Assembly: GCF_003597395.2 (NCBI RefSeq)
Contig: NC_133770.1
Coordinates: forward strand, 297,113,398-297,177,397
DNA: 64,000 nucleotides
From: Chelonoidis abingdonii
Lineage: Eukaryota > Chordata > Testudines > Testudinidae
Direction of reading: 5' to 3'
Both the position numbers and the translations under genes were made by a program. How positions within the stretch are numbered: the first letter of the stretch is position 1; every line of letters begins with the position of its first letter. Positions 30,600 to 40,861 of this stretch are shown in pieces. The notes beneath the pieces were generated by a model. The model was not told the origin of the DNA, searched no databases, and was given only the letters and a program-made list of their open reading frames with translations.

Positions 30600-30745
30600 T
30601 ATCACAACAGTTCTGTTCCTAGTTCTGCTACTGGGTGACCGTGGGTAAGTCATGTTACTCTCTAGCTCATTTTCCCCATCTGTAAACTGGGGATAATGAT
30701 ACTGACCTATGTAACACACTTTGAAGTCTATGGCTGAAAAAGCTA
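30600..30745 (+). repeat. MIR-like tRNA SINE
   Basis: CCTAGTTCTGCTACTGGGTG, GACCGTGGGTAAGTCATG and CATCTGTAAACTGGGGATAA are in order. Among the clearer MIR-like copies here. Confidence 0.75.
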
Positions 30746-31480
30746 GATATTATTATCTTAAGGGGCTCAGCTAAACAATTTCTTGCCATTCACTCTGTTC
30801 TGTCAGCTCATTTAATTTTTTTCTTGTATGGCGCTGGATAGGGGAATACTCCCTGTCTGGAGACTCTGATGTTGCTTCTTGTGGAGAATATAACTGTCAA
30901 GCAGCTAATTAGGCTTTCCCGGGTCAGTACCATGAAGTAAACAGAAAAGAATAGAGATGAAAAGCTATTCCGAATGGCAGTGCAAAGTGACAGGGAGGCT
31001 GATACGAAGAAGGCTGCAGATCTCTGTCACCGTTCCATTAAGCAATCACTGATCTTGCTTTTCATTAACAGATTGCCAAGTTCAGCAAGTTACTGTTACG
31101 TAAGTGATGTGTTGCAGGCACAGCTTTTTAAATAGTGACTTCTTTCAGTGGCAGCCACTGGAGAGTTTGAGTCAAAGTTTTAAAAAAGAAAGAAAGCTTT
31201 GCGTGGAATAAGAACCTGTCAAATGTCACAAGGGGAAGAAAAAACCCTGCAGATTTGAGCCAAAGGAGGAGAATATCTCTACAAATTGTAGAAGGGGGGC
31301 AGTCACGGCCCTTTGAGTCTTAGGATCCAGGCATGATGATACCTGAAGTATCTCTGCTTGCTGGGCCTACATACACCAAGGCACTAAGACACAGTAGTGA
31401 TCCACATGCTAACCATGAACCTTACTGAGCAAGATGATACCCCAAAGGACAAACGAGACGCAAAGTAGGAAAACTGACAT
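30745..31480. other. Stretch without a recognised feature
   Basis: No gene or repeat recognised. Confidence 0.4.
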
Positions 31481-31620
31481 GGCAATTTTTTTGTCCAAAT
31501 GTGGAAAATGTTGAGAAAAATCAAAAACTGATTTCATGTAATTGTGGGGCGGGGAGTTATTTTTGGTCAACAAATTTGTTTGAAAATGTCTACTAGTTTT
31601 TTCAGGGATATTTCCATTCT
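31480..31620. repeat. AT-rich repeat fragment
   Basis: Same word usage (TTTTTTTGTCCAAA, AAAATGTTGAGAAAAATC, GAAAATGTCT) as at 25300-25690. Short. Confidence 0.4.
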
Positions 31621-31634
31621 TCAAGGACAGATAG

Positions 31635-31695
31635 CATGGGCTGATAGATAGTGCCCTGGACTGGGAATCAGGAGAGTGTGAGACCTTTCTTTAGC
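31635..31695 (+). repeat. MIR-like SINE head fragment
   Basis: GATAGATAGTGCCCTGGACT, then GGGAATCAGGAGAGTG follow the tRNA-like head of an old amniote SINE. Confidence 0.5.
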
Positions 31696-32080
31696 TTATG
31701 AGCCACTAGCAGACAGGACGCCCTCCCCGGCGTGTGTGATTGGAAAATGGGTGGGGGACAGTCTAAGAATTCCCCCACGGCATCAAAGGCACCCCTGCAT
31801 ATTATATGTATGTGCACTATGACCCAAGGACCTGCAGGTATTTAGAAAATTGGAACTGTTACATACGTGATAATCCATCTAAACAATTCCCAATAGAAGG
31901 TACCTTTGATTTAGCTAAACTCATATACCTCAGAGGAACCCTTACATCACCAAAAGCCTCTGATACACAGTGGGAGTAATTTGTCTATTTTTGGGAGGAA
32001 GCTACAAAGAGACTCTGTGACTCTTGAACGCGGAGTCTAAAGGACTCCCAGGCAAAATTAAAAACTCAAGCACAGGATTT

Positions 32081-32268
32081 GCGGAGGGAGAGATAGCTCA
32101 GTGGTTCAAGCAGTGGCTTGCTAAACTTAGAGTTATGAGCTCAATCCTTGAGGGGTGCCACTTAAGGATCTGGGGTAAAAATCAGTACTTGGTCCTGCTA
32201 GTGAAGGCAGGGGGCTGGACTCAATGACTTTTCAGGGTCCCTTCCAATTCTAGGAGATAGGATATCAC
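32081..32268 (+). mobile_element. Turtle tRNA SINE, diverged tail
   Basis: GAGATAGCTCAGTGGTTCAAGC (A-box region), AGTTATGAGCTCAATCC (B-box region), then GGGGCTGGACTCAATGACTT and CAATTCTAGGAGATAGG. The tail differs from the ATTCTATGATT type; the same variant is seen at 46600-46778. Confidence 0.9.
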
Positions 32269-32269
32269 C

Positions 32270-34300
32270 AAATATTATTTATTTAAAAACAAAATGTAAG
32301 GCATCTAGATGCTTCCTGACCCAAACCACTTCATCAACACCCTCAGCTTCTTTTTACCCCAAGTTAGTTAAGGCTGAAAGCAAAGAGGGAAAGGAACAGG
32401 TTAATTTGAAAATTCATCTTGGCCTAGAGATAAAGAGAAAGCTGCTCTGTGTTCAAGGTCAAGAAATAACTCTGTCTGCCTTGCTCTGCATGCCAAGCAC
32501 AACCTCCCCCCCCAGAATAAAAAACAAAAAAAACCAAAAACCCACCAGCTGGCTGTGAAAAATATAGACAGAGGCAAACAAAGGCAACACAAGTTGCAGG
32601 ACTGAGATTACATTTGCAGAGGTTGGCCGCCCAGTGCGACCCTGGAGCCGGTGTGGTTTGCAGACACTGAAGAAGCCACAGGCAGATGGCCTGGACTGGA
32701 ATACTGAGCAAAGATCTCTGAAAGGGATGCCCCAAGAAACCCCAGGGCAGGAAAAACTCAAGAGCGGAAGCAAGATGGAGAGTTTTGCAGCATACGACTG
32801 GACAACCTGTGCACAGGATAACCTCCCGTCCACCTCTCTATCTCTCTCCTACCCCCAGGCCTGGTCAGCCTGGGCAGCATGTCTGTGAGTATAAAAGAAG
32901 AAGGTTGCAGGTGGGTCTACTTCTGGTTATAGCAATAAGAGGGGCTGGAGAAAAGAGAAGAGTTGAGTACCTGACAGCTAGAGAAAAGGATAAACAATTA
33001 AAACGCCAATTGGCTGTGTGTCCTGTCCAGGTGGCAAGCCTCACGGGGGATGATTCCAGTGACCCTGGTGCGTGATATTGTTAAGGAAAGGAACCAGGAG
33101 GGGTAGGGGTTAGTCGAAAAGCCCACCCTGCTTACTAAATTGGTAGAGAAACAAGGCCTGTGCTTATGGAAGGGAATGATGCAGTGAGGAAAAAAGGATC
33201 AGGGCCAGACAAGCAGGCAGGGAGCAGAAACCAAAAAAAAGATTGGGAAACGGGTTGGAAACCTTGAAAGCATAGTGGGAGAAGTAAAGGACGCAGTAAA
33301 TGCAAACGTGGGAAACTCAGATCCCTAAAATAATACTTGGAATGGTAAATCGGAGTTGATGAAGGTGTTACTGTAGGAGCTAAGCAAGTGATTTTAGGGA
33401 AGAGAGTGAGAAGTTAACTCCGTAGTTACTGGAGGGGATTAAGCAGTGAAACTTTATACAAATGTTAAAAGAAGGTGTTATGAAAAGAAAATTCTTGGTT
33501 TCTTTGCAGCCATTCTGAAGGAGAAATGGGCCCTTTTCCAAAGGAATTTCTGTCAATAATCCAGGCAAGAGGTTATTTAAGTGCAATCATTTGACTATGA
33601 ATGAGTTAGTCGAATTTACTAAAGAACACTCCTGGTGTGTACAATCTGTGTTTTGTAAGTTTGAGATGAAATGGTGTTGTTTTAAAGTTGCAAAACTGAG
33701 AATACTTTTGCCAGACACAGGAAACTAATGTTGTTTAATTTTGGTATTTAGCATTTAACCCTTAAGTAATTTAATGTTTTACAAGATTTAAAATGTTTTT
33801 TAAATAAGACCAAAGTTGTGGCTGCAGCAGGGCAGTCAAAGCCAGGAGAACGGGAAAGGGCTGTAAATCTGTTTTTGGTAACAAATAGTGGGTAAAAGCT
33901 GTAGTGAAAGAAAGAAAGACCATGCCCTGCACTAAGCCTTAAGGTGGTTCTGTGTAATCAACAGTCACTTGGCCAAAGAGGAGCCAAAATGGGTTGTGTT
34001 TTCCTTTTCAAATCACTGTGCGTTTGAAAACAGGAGTTAAAAGTTAATTGTGTCCTTTTGAGACAGAGTCTCTAAGCAGCTGATAACTTTTGAATCCAAA
34101 AGCAAGCCGAGAATGTCTATGTTAATGCAAATTACCTAAATGATAAAGATAAAGCCACTGAAACCTGACTTGCCTATAAAACAAATACAGGAAAATATGG
34201 GGAGTAATTCCTCAGTTTTTCCAGCAATCGGCAGAGGTATTTGTAAAAAAAAGGAATATTTTAAGCAATAATCTGCCAACCCCAAAGGGGTAGAAACATG
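32270..34300. other. Unassigned stretch upstream of the retroviral env remnant
   Basis: May be the deleted internal part (leader or gag) of the provirus whose 3' end follows, but I cannot show this: no 5' LTR matching the one at 36732-37109, no primer binding site and no protease or RT motif were found. Frames at 32424-33075 overlap on both strands without a domain. A/T-rich from 33570. Confidence 0.4.
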
Positions 34301-34317
34301 TTCTCTTTGCTTTTCAG
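34301..34317 (+). promoter_or_regulatory. Possible splice acceptor before env
   Basis: A pyrimidine-rich run TTCTCTTTGCTTTTCAG lies about 60 bp upstream of the hydrophobic segment that begins the env remnant. Retroviral env is normally made from a spliced RNA, so position and sequence fit. Inference only. Confidence 0.45.
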
Positions 34318-34339
34318 AAAAACAGGAAAAGCTGATACC

Positions 34340-36716
34340 AAGTGAGTAGCCAAAAAATTGTTCTTGGAGTGTTGCTCCAAGTGGGTGGCTGCACTTTACA
34401 TCCTGATCGCCCTTGGTGCTTCCCAGATAGCCGCCTCGTTGCATTCAGGGTGCTTTTGCTCTGTTTGGCATGTGTGCACCACGGAATGGCACACGTGAGC
34501 AAAACAGGGATGATTGCTGTAGTTAAACGAGACTAGTTTGCACCAGATTTTTCTTCTGTGGCCCAGTAAAAGGCGAAAGATTTATGCGATCTGAAGAGAA
34601 ACCAGACTACCCACCATCCCCTCCACCTTTGCCACCACCCCGTAACATATTCTAATACAGACAATACCATATACTTCAATGAAACCCAATGACCAAGACC
34701 TTTACACCTTAGTGATCCCTATGGGATAGTGCAGCAGCAATTTGGAACATTTATAAAAGCCAACATCATCATGAAAAATTAAGGCAACTGGAAAAAGCCA
34801 CACGTCTTATTACTGGAGCACAGTTAATTCAAGTACAGGCGAGGGTTGGTGAATTATGTTATTTCTGCCCTTAGCTCAATGACCTAGAAGCTGTTAACGG
34901 AGCTGGTATTGAATACCACTGAGGCAGGAAAGAAATTTCAGTGGGATCTGGCATGTTTAGAAAAAAGGGATTTTCTGAATGACCAGCTCATGGCCATTCG
35001 GAGTGATCTTGAGCATCAGACTTGGCCCACTGCCTTTACTAGTGGTTCAGGAATGCCATCTGATCTGTGGCCAAAGAGACATACTTGGGAGATTTTCTGG
35101 GTGGAAGTGCAGATGTTCGCAGTGCTCCTTCCAAGCATACAGGCCGGTTGGAGGGGTATGGGCTTCCACATACCAAATCCTGCCAGGTCTGTGTGGAGGA
35201 TGCATGAGGGATTGGATAATTCACTGAGACATTTGGAAAATTAAACTACCTGTTATGCCTAATCGATTTATAGTCAGTGCTCCTGGAATAACACCCAATA
35301 TTTGGAGAAGGATAGGGAGTTAATGGACACTCTGGCCGTTAGAACCCCCTAGCTTCAGTGTATACGTAAACTGAAACCAGGGGAAGTTGTCACTGTTTAC
35401 AATAACGTCTGCTGGCAAGGTATAGGACAAGGAACTACCTGACAGGACACCTGCTTTTCCAAGCTAATGACAGCTGTGTGCATGTTAAGGCCACCACTTT
35501 ACAAGATATACATTTTAATCTCACCACTGCTGCAGGCAATAATATAATTTATTGGCCTGGGGATAGAATTTTACAGTCAGCCTTTAGATTTTAGATATCC
35601 TTTAACTGGACTTCCTTACTACCTGACCAGTTGCAAAATTTGCATTCACTCCTACCAGAGGTCCAGAAAATCTCTGAATTATAAGGTGTGATAGACCCAG
35701 GCCAGGGTAGTAGAAGGGAGAAATACTGGCCACTGGATAATCAGTTTTCTGTTCCCTGAGTGACCAGAGCAGGGGCTGATCCAGACTAATGAGAACACCT
35801 GACTCCAATTAACCTGCTAAGAGTCAGGGGAGACTGTTAAGCACCTGATTCTAATTAAGGCCCCTCTGATGCTGTAAAAGGGCTCACTCCAGTCAGGCCA
35901 AAGGGAGCCAGAGGAGAGGAAGTGCGTGTGAGGAACTGGGAGCAAGAGGCGTGTAAGAAGCTGAGAGTGAGTAGACATACTGCTGGAGGACTGAGAAGTA
36001 CAAGCATTATCAGACATCAGGAGGAAGGTCCGGTGGTGAGGACAAAGAAGATGTTGGAAGGAGGCCATGGGGAAGCAGCCCAGGGAGTTGTAGCTGTTGC
36101 ACAATTGTACCAGGAAGCACTCTAGACAGCTGCAGTCCACAGGGCCCTGGGCTGGAACCCAGAGTAGTGGGTGGGCCTGGGTTCCCCCAAACCCCCCAAC
36201 TCCTGATCAAACACAAGAAGAATTGACCTGGACTGTGGCTTCTACCAGAGGGGAAGGTCTCTGGGCTGTTTTCCTGACCCACAGGGTCAATTTGTGAGGT
36301 AAGCAAATCCACCAATAAGCGCAGGACCCACCAAAGTAGAGGAGGAACTTTGTCACAAAGGGCAAATTCATATGCTCCAAAATATATATCAAATTGAAAA
36401 GTATGCTTTTCATACAGCCTATAGAATGTCTTCTTTATGTACTAAGTATGATGTATTGTGTTCTGTGACTAAGGTTGTACAGCAACCCTATCATATTATT
36501 ACAATGAGAATGTCAATGCTTTTATTGTTGTTGTTTTGTTTAGGGTTAGGCAATGGTTGTAAAGGACGTACTAATAAGAGCATCTTCCATGTTCATACTA
36601 ACCATGCTTTGTCGTTGTATTCAATTAAACCCCAGAAGGTTGTACCATGTGAGCTAGAGTCAGAAATACGAGGTTTGATAAACATGGAGGTTTAAGATTG
36701 ATAGTTGTGCTGGAAG
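34340..36716 (+). pseudogene. Endogenous retrovirus env-like remnant, split by an LTR-type element
   Basis: A broken coding region directly upstream of a polypurine tract and 3' LTR, the position of env. Near 34379-34440 one frame encodes a hydrophobic stretch like a signal peptide. Downstream pieces in different frames carry cysteines and NxT/NxS sites. A hydrophobic, leucine-rich segment near 36508-36555, like a membrane anchor, is followed by a short tail and a stop at about 36693. Many stops and frameshifts separate the pieces; a 671-bp element is inserted at 35687. The open frames at 34909-35241 and 36372-36692 are the longest remains. Virus class not determined. Non-functional. Confidence 0.6.
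35687..36357 (+). mobile_element. LTR-type element inserted in the env remnant
   Basis: Starts TGTGATAGACCC and ends CTTTGTCACA, so the termini TGTGA and TCACA are inverted. It is flanked by AAGG at 35683-35686 and 36358-36361. Removing it joins the env remnant without a break in composition. 671 bp with no internal coding: a solo LTR or a similar non-coding retroelement. Frames at 35817-36315 on both strands are shadows. Confidence 0.85.
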
Positions 36717-36718
36717 CA

Positions 36719-36731
36719 CAAACGGGGGGAG
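36719..36731 (+). promoter_or_regulatory. Polypurine tract of the provirus
   Basis: A purine run (AAACGGGGGGAG, one C) immediately upstream of the LTR start TGTGGAAG. It is the primer site for plus-strand DNA synthesis in retroviruses. Position and content are convincing. Confidence 0.8.
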
Positions 36732-37109
36732 TGTGGAAGTGGAGAAAAGCACAGACATCCTAGTCTTCTAGGAAGAGCAAGAGTCAGGCTAACTCTGACA
36801 GCTAATAACACGAGACTTCCAGGCAGAGCCTGGGCAAGTGGAAAAGAACTGTAAGAGAGGTTGTGTTAGATAAGAATGGAACGCAGACTATAGCAAGAAT
36901 TGCTGAGAAAAGTAAGATATCATGAAAGAATATGTATAAACAAAATGCTGTTGTTGACCATTGTAACAAAAGGTATGTTTGCCCTAATTGTTTATCTTTC
37001 GGGGAGACCTGCCCTTGTGCACTCTCCCCCTTTTGCAATTGCTTGAGAATAAACTGCCTCTGACATGTTACAACCAACCTAAGAGCAAAGACTGTGTTAT
37101 TCTTCCACA
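36732..37109 (+). mobile_element. 3' LTR of an endogenous retrovirus
   Basis: A 378-bp LTR starting TGTGGAAG and ending CTTCCACA, a perfect 8-bp inverted pair. TATAAA lies at 36935-36940 and AATAAA at 37048-37053, about 108 bp apart. A polypurine tract and env remnant lie upstream, so this is a 3' LTR. The 5' LTR is not in the window, so no target duplication can be compared. Confidence 0.88.
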
Positions 37110-38430
37110 CATGCTTGTGCAAGGTTTTTGTCTGGAAATTCAGCATTCCCAGTGTTCTTAGTCCCTTCTTGCTGCCTAGTGTCTCTGTTTCTAGGTGGTG
37201 CTTTGTTTTCCAGTTAATCTCTTCCTTGCTGTGGGTTTCACTAGTCTAACTATGGTTTCATGTACCATGTGCTGGTAATAACATGAGAGAAATCCATGCT
37301 TGAAAAACTAAATGGCTCTTTATTAAGAGAACTATTTACAGAGATGCTGCAGCTAGCATTCCAGCCATGTGAACACAGACTGATATCTTGGTGCCACCTC
37401 CAAACTCTTCCCTCCTGCAACCTGTGTTTCCCCTTCCAAGTTCCATGTAAGAAGCTATATCCCCAGAGACAATGCTGCTGAGAATTTCCTAGTGTTACAT
37501 GTTCTGATGTGCTTCAGATACCCAGCCAGCCCAGTATCAGCATGCTTTCTGTACCCAAACTTACAAGGTGTCCCCAGAAGGCTTTGTATCACAGTGCCTG
37601 CACCGGGTTTATCCCCTCCTGGCCCAGTGTGGATCTTTTAGGTCCCCTTTATAATGAGGCATTCATCCCTCAGTAAAAAATAGCATCCCTTGTTTCTTCA
37701 CTGCCTGCCTCAAGACTATGCAACGCCTTGTCTAACATGTACCAGCCAGTCCCCAGTGTGGGCAATTCTCCATCCTTTACCACCTCTGCAAAGCCTGAAA
37801 TGAAGTAGCTGTGGAACAGATCTGGCATTTCTCATTCTGTTCCCTGCAATCATTTTCTTTTTAAGAAGCTCAATTTTTCTCCTGTGCATTCTATGTCCTT
37901 CGACAGCTCGTTATTGCAAGCTGAAATATCCACTGCCCCGCTGTCTTTAATGTTTCTCTCTCTCTTTTGTTCCTGGTGCAGCTAAATACCTGTTTGCTTT
38001 GTTTCTGCTTTGCTTTATTGGGCTCCCAATCCTCCTCTTTCCCAGAATGTTTAAGTATTATTTTTCACAAGTCCTCATCTTCTTGGTTCTCTCGTGACGC
38101 CTCGATCTAATAACACTTTTCGTTTATTTGGGGCCATTCTGCCAATGGGTGCGCAGAGGTTCCTCTTCCGAAAGCTCAGCGGTGGCTGCCTCGGGGGTGG
38201 AAATACGGCAATCAGCCTCTCTCTTCACAACAGGCTTGTTTATTTAGAAGGGGAGGAACAAAGCATAATTTATTCTGTTGAAACTACAGGGACAAATTGA
38301 AATAGGCAGGATGTAATTGGCCAAACTGGGGTTTGGTCAGGAGAATGAGGTGGGGGGGAACGACTACCCTTCCTTTTGGAGAAAACATTGTTGGATCTTA
38401 TGGGCTTCATGCAGGGCCACTGGCTGATAT
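37110..38430. other. Stretch without a recognised feature
   Basis: The part at 37255-37500 could be another old retroelement (a reversed AATAAA-like TTTATT at 37319) but has no termini. Pyrimidine-rich 37840-38090 shows no coding signal. No gene seen. Confidence 0.4.
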
Positions 38431-38435
38431 TCTCA

Positions 38436-38515
38436 AGCCCACAGGAGGTCAGATTAGAGGTTCATAATGATCCCTTCTGGCCTGAGCCTTTAAATACTGT
38501 GATACATCAGTGCTC
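38436..38515 (+). mobile_element. CR1 3' tail fragment
   Basis: GGAGGTCAGATTAGAGGTTC, ATAATGATCCCTTCTGGCCT is the tail of the 'CATAATGG' CR1 subfamily, also seen at 60300-60360. Confidence 0.8.
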
Positions 38516-38529
38516 AGGATGGTGTGTGC

Positions 38530-38640
38530 AGATACCCAGCTCCATCAGCTAGTGGAGGATTTCCCTAGATCTCATATCACAGCACCACTCTCCGGTACAC
38601 CAGCAGGTCTCCCATCAGAGCACTACCCCAGCCCAGCTCG
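38530..38640 (-). repeat. 5S-rRNA-like SINE fragment
   Basis: Around 38608-38640, GGTCTCCCATCAGAGCACTA, then CCCCAGCCCAGCTC follow the reverse complement of the 5S rRNA internal promoter region (GGTCTCCCATCCAAGTACTA, then ACCAGGCCCGAC, in vertebrates). It is diverged and lacks clean ends, so it is not a functional 5S gene; a 5S-derived SINE of the AmnSINE1/SINE3 type is the likely source. Confidence 0.55.
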
Positions 38641-39240
38641 TGCAAGCAGCTATCAGTGCAGTCTGGGCTGAGAAAGCTGCCAGACAGCTTGGTTTTCTTT
38701 CTACAGTGCATAACACTCGATGGCATTTGCCCTGCTGGCACTCCATCACAAAGCAATTCACTGGGATTTACTTATAGGTTAGTTAGTGTAAGCAGAGTCA
38801 GGATGAGCTGTACCCTGACATCTGGTGGTGAATTATGGGAAGTGTGGAAAGAATTTCAGGAATTGTGAAATCTCAGATATTTGCATGGGCACGCCCAGCA
38901 TAGCCCAAGGCAGCCTGGGATGATTATTTTGACAGCTCTGGCATCCCCAGTTTCTTTGTTATTGGGGCAGGATAAATAAAGTGTTGCCACCTGATTATGT
39001 GAATGAGGAACTACAAGACTGCTTTATGACAGTGATGTCTCAATATAAATTTAGTGACACTTCCTAGACAAGGGACATGGGATCCAAAACCCAGTGAATT
39101 GAGAGAGATTGGGGACTGAGGTGTGTATTTGATGGTATGGGCTCCTTTTGAGGGCCTAGAACACCAATTGTACAGCCTCCTCTTTCCACTGTAAAAAGGT
39201 AGAGCTAATTTTGATTCTATTAGGAGTCCATCTAGAGACA
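38640..39240. other. Stretch without a recognised feature
   Basis: A CCCTGACATCTGGTGGTGAA word at 38815 occurs in turtle repeats I cannot name. No gene seen. Confidence 0.4.
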
Positions 39241-39244
39241 GCTG

Positions 39245-40098
39245 AGCTGAATTAGACTCATAGACTCATAGGTCAGAAGGGACCAATATGATCATCTAGT
39301 CTGACCTCCTGCACAAGGCAGGCCACAGAACCCTACCCATCCACTTTTATAACAACCCCTAACCCATGACTGAGTTATTGAAATCCTCAAAATTGTGGTT
39401 TGAAGACCTCAAGCTGCAGAGAATCCACCAGCAAGCGACCCATGCCCCACGCTGCAGAGGAAGGCGAAAAACCTCCAGGGCCCCTGCCAATCCGCCCTGG
39501 AGGAAAATTCCTTCCCGACCCCAAATATGGCGATCAGCTAAACCCTGAGCATGTGGGCAAGACTCACCAGCCAGCACCCAAGAAAGAATTCTCTGCAGTA
39601 ACTCAGTTCCCATCCCATCCAACATCCCCTCACAGACCATTGAGCAGACTTATCTGCCGATAATCCAAAATCAATTGCCCAAATTAAACTATCCCATCAT
39701 AACATCCCCTCCATATACTTATCAAGCTTAGTCTTAAAGCCAGATAAGTCTTTTGCCCCCACTACTTCCCTCGGAAGGCTGTTCCAGAACTTCACTCCCC
39801 TAATGGTTAGAAACCTTCGTCTAATTTCAAGTCTAAACTTCCTAATATCCAGTTTGTACCCATTCGTCCTTGTGCCTACATTAGTACTAAACTTAAATAA
39901 TTCCTCTCCCTCCCTAACGTTAATCCCCCTGATATATTTATATAGAGCAAGCATATCCCCCCGGAGCCTTCTTTTGGCCAGGTTAAACAAGCCAAGCTCT
40001 TTGAGTCTCCTTTCATAAGGCAGGTTTTCCATTCCTCGGATCATCCTAGTAGCCTGTCTCTGAACCTGTTCCAGTTTGAATTCATCCTTCTTAAACAT
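39245..40098 (-). mobile_element. CR1 LINE 3' part, minus, well preserved
   Basis: The 3' tail (AGACTCATAGACTCATAGGT, GGACCAATATGATCATCTAG) lies at 39245, then a long 3' UTR of about 450 bp and the ORF2 C-terminus. The same subfamily is at 56173-57479. It ends at about 40098 where an LTR sequence begins. A 10-bp perfect stem in the 3' UTR is at 39472-39503. Confidence 0.92.
39472..39503 (-). other. Hairpin in the CR1 3' UTR
   Basis: Arms CCTCCAGGGC (39472-39481) and GCCCTGGAGG (39494-39503) are perfect complements with a 12-nt loop. The related copy at 56385-56416 keeps CCTCCAGG/CCTGGAGG. Confidence 0.7.
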
Positions 40099-40152
40099 GC
40101 TGGGCCAAGGGTGCACTAGCACCAGGACTCCCTTACTGAGAGCTGAAATCAC
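39697..40152 (-). pseudogene. CR1 ORF2 C-terminus, open over 120+ codons
   Basis: An undamaged reading frame for the last part of CR1 ORF2. It carries the [20 protein letters not shown] and KRRLRGDMLALYKYI motifs, then the closing VKFWNSLPREVV block and a stop that probably is the native one. The first 18 or so residues come from the adjoining LTR, so the apparent start is accidental. Few lesions suggest a young insertion, but without RT and endonuclease it is inert. Confidence 0.88.
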
Positions 40153-40860
40153 TGAGTGCTGTGTTAACTAGTGGGGGAGCCTGAAGACCTATTGTTAAGT
40201 AGCTGGTAGAGCGGAGCAGTTTGCAGCATGTTGGAGCAGCCCACAGAACAGTTAGCGGAGTGAAGCGGTTTGCAGGGACGACTGGAGGAGCGGCACAGCT
40301 GGTGTAGTGGAGCTGGTCATGGTGAAGGCTGCAGCACAACTCCACGGAGAGGCGGAGCAGTTGGACCTGGCCCACGTAAGATGCCCCTTAACACCTTGTG
40401 TGGACTTCCCCCCCTCCAATTCCATCCAGGCGGGGGGGTAAAACTCTGCAGATAAACTTTTGAATTCTGGGGTGGCATTGACCAGAGACTTTCGGGTTGT
40501 TGGACTTTGGGGTGATTGGGCTTAAGACCCTAAGGGGGAAAGGACATTGCCAAAAGTACTTGGAGGTGGGTTTTTTTTGTTTATGGTTTGTGTTATAACA
40601 CTGTTAGTGGTGTTTCTCCAATGGGATGCTGCATTGTTTCCTTCCTTTATTAAAAGGATTTTTGCTACACTCAGACTCCGTGTTTGTGAGAGAGGAAGTA
40701 TTGCCTCCTATAGGTGCCCAGGGGGGTGTGGTATGTAAGTATCCCAGGTCATTGGGTGGGGGCTCAAGCCGGTTATGCATTGGGTTACTGAAACGGAACC
40801 CCTGGATACTGAACCCGGCCCTTGTTGCTGCCAACTCAGAGGGGCATAAGGGTTACATTA
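40098..40860 (+). mobile_element. LTR-type element adjoining the CR1
   Basis: Recognised as a turtle LTR family. TTATTAAAAGG (ATTAAA at 40649-40654) is followed by ACTCAGACTCCGTGTTTGTG, a typical post-polyadenylation region, and the right end is AGGGTTACA at about 40858. The left limit coincides with the 5' truncation of the CR1, so the CR1 may have inserted into or next to it. Family name unknown. No coding part. Confidence 0.65.
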
Positions 40861-40861
40861 G

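Noticed and set aside
32424..33075. gag-like region of the provirus
   Set aside because: Charged, glutamine-rich residues near 32950-33070 are suggestive, but no capsid or zinc-knuckle motif and no 5' LTR were found.
38530..38640. Possible functional 5S rRNA gene
   Set aside because: Only part of the internal region is recognisable, mismatches are many, and no terminator or full length is present.
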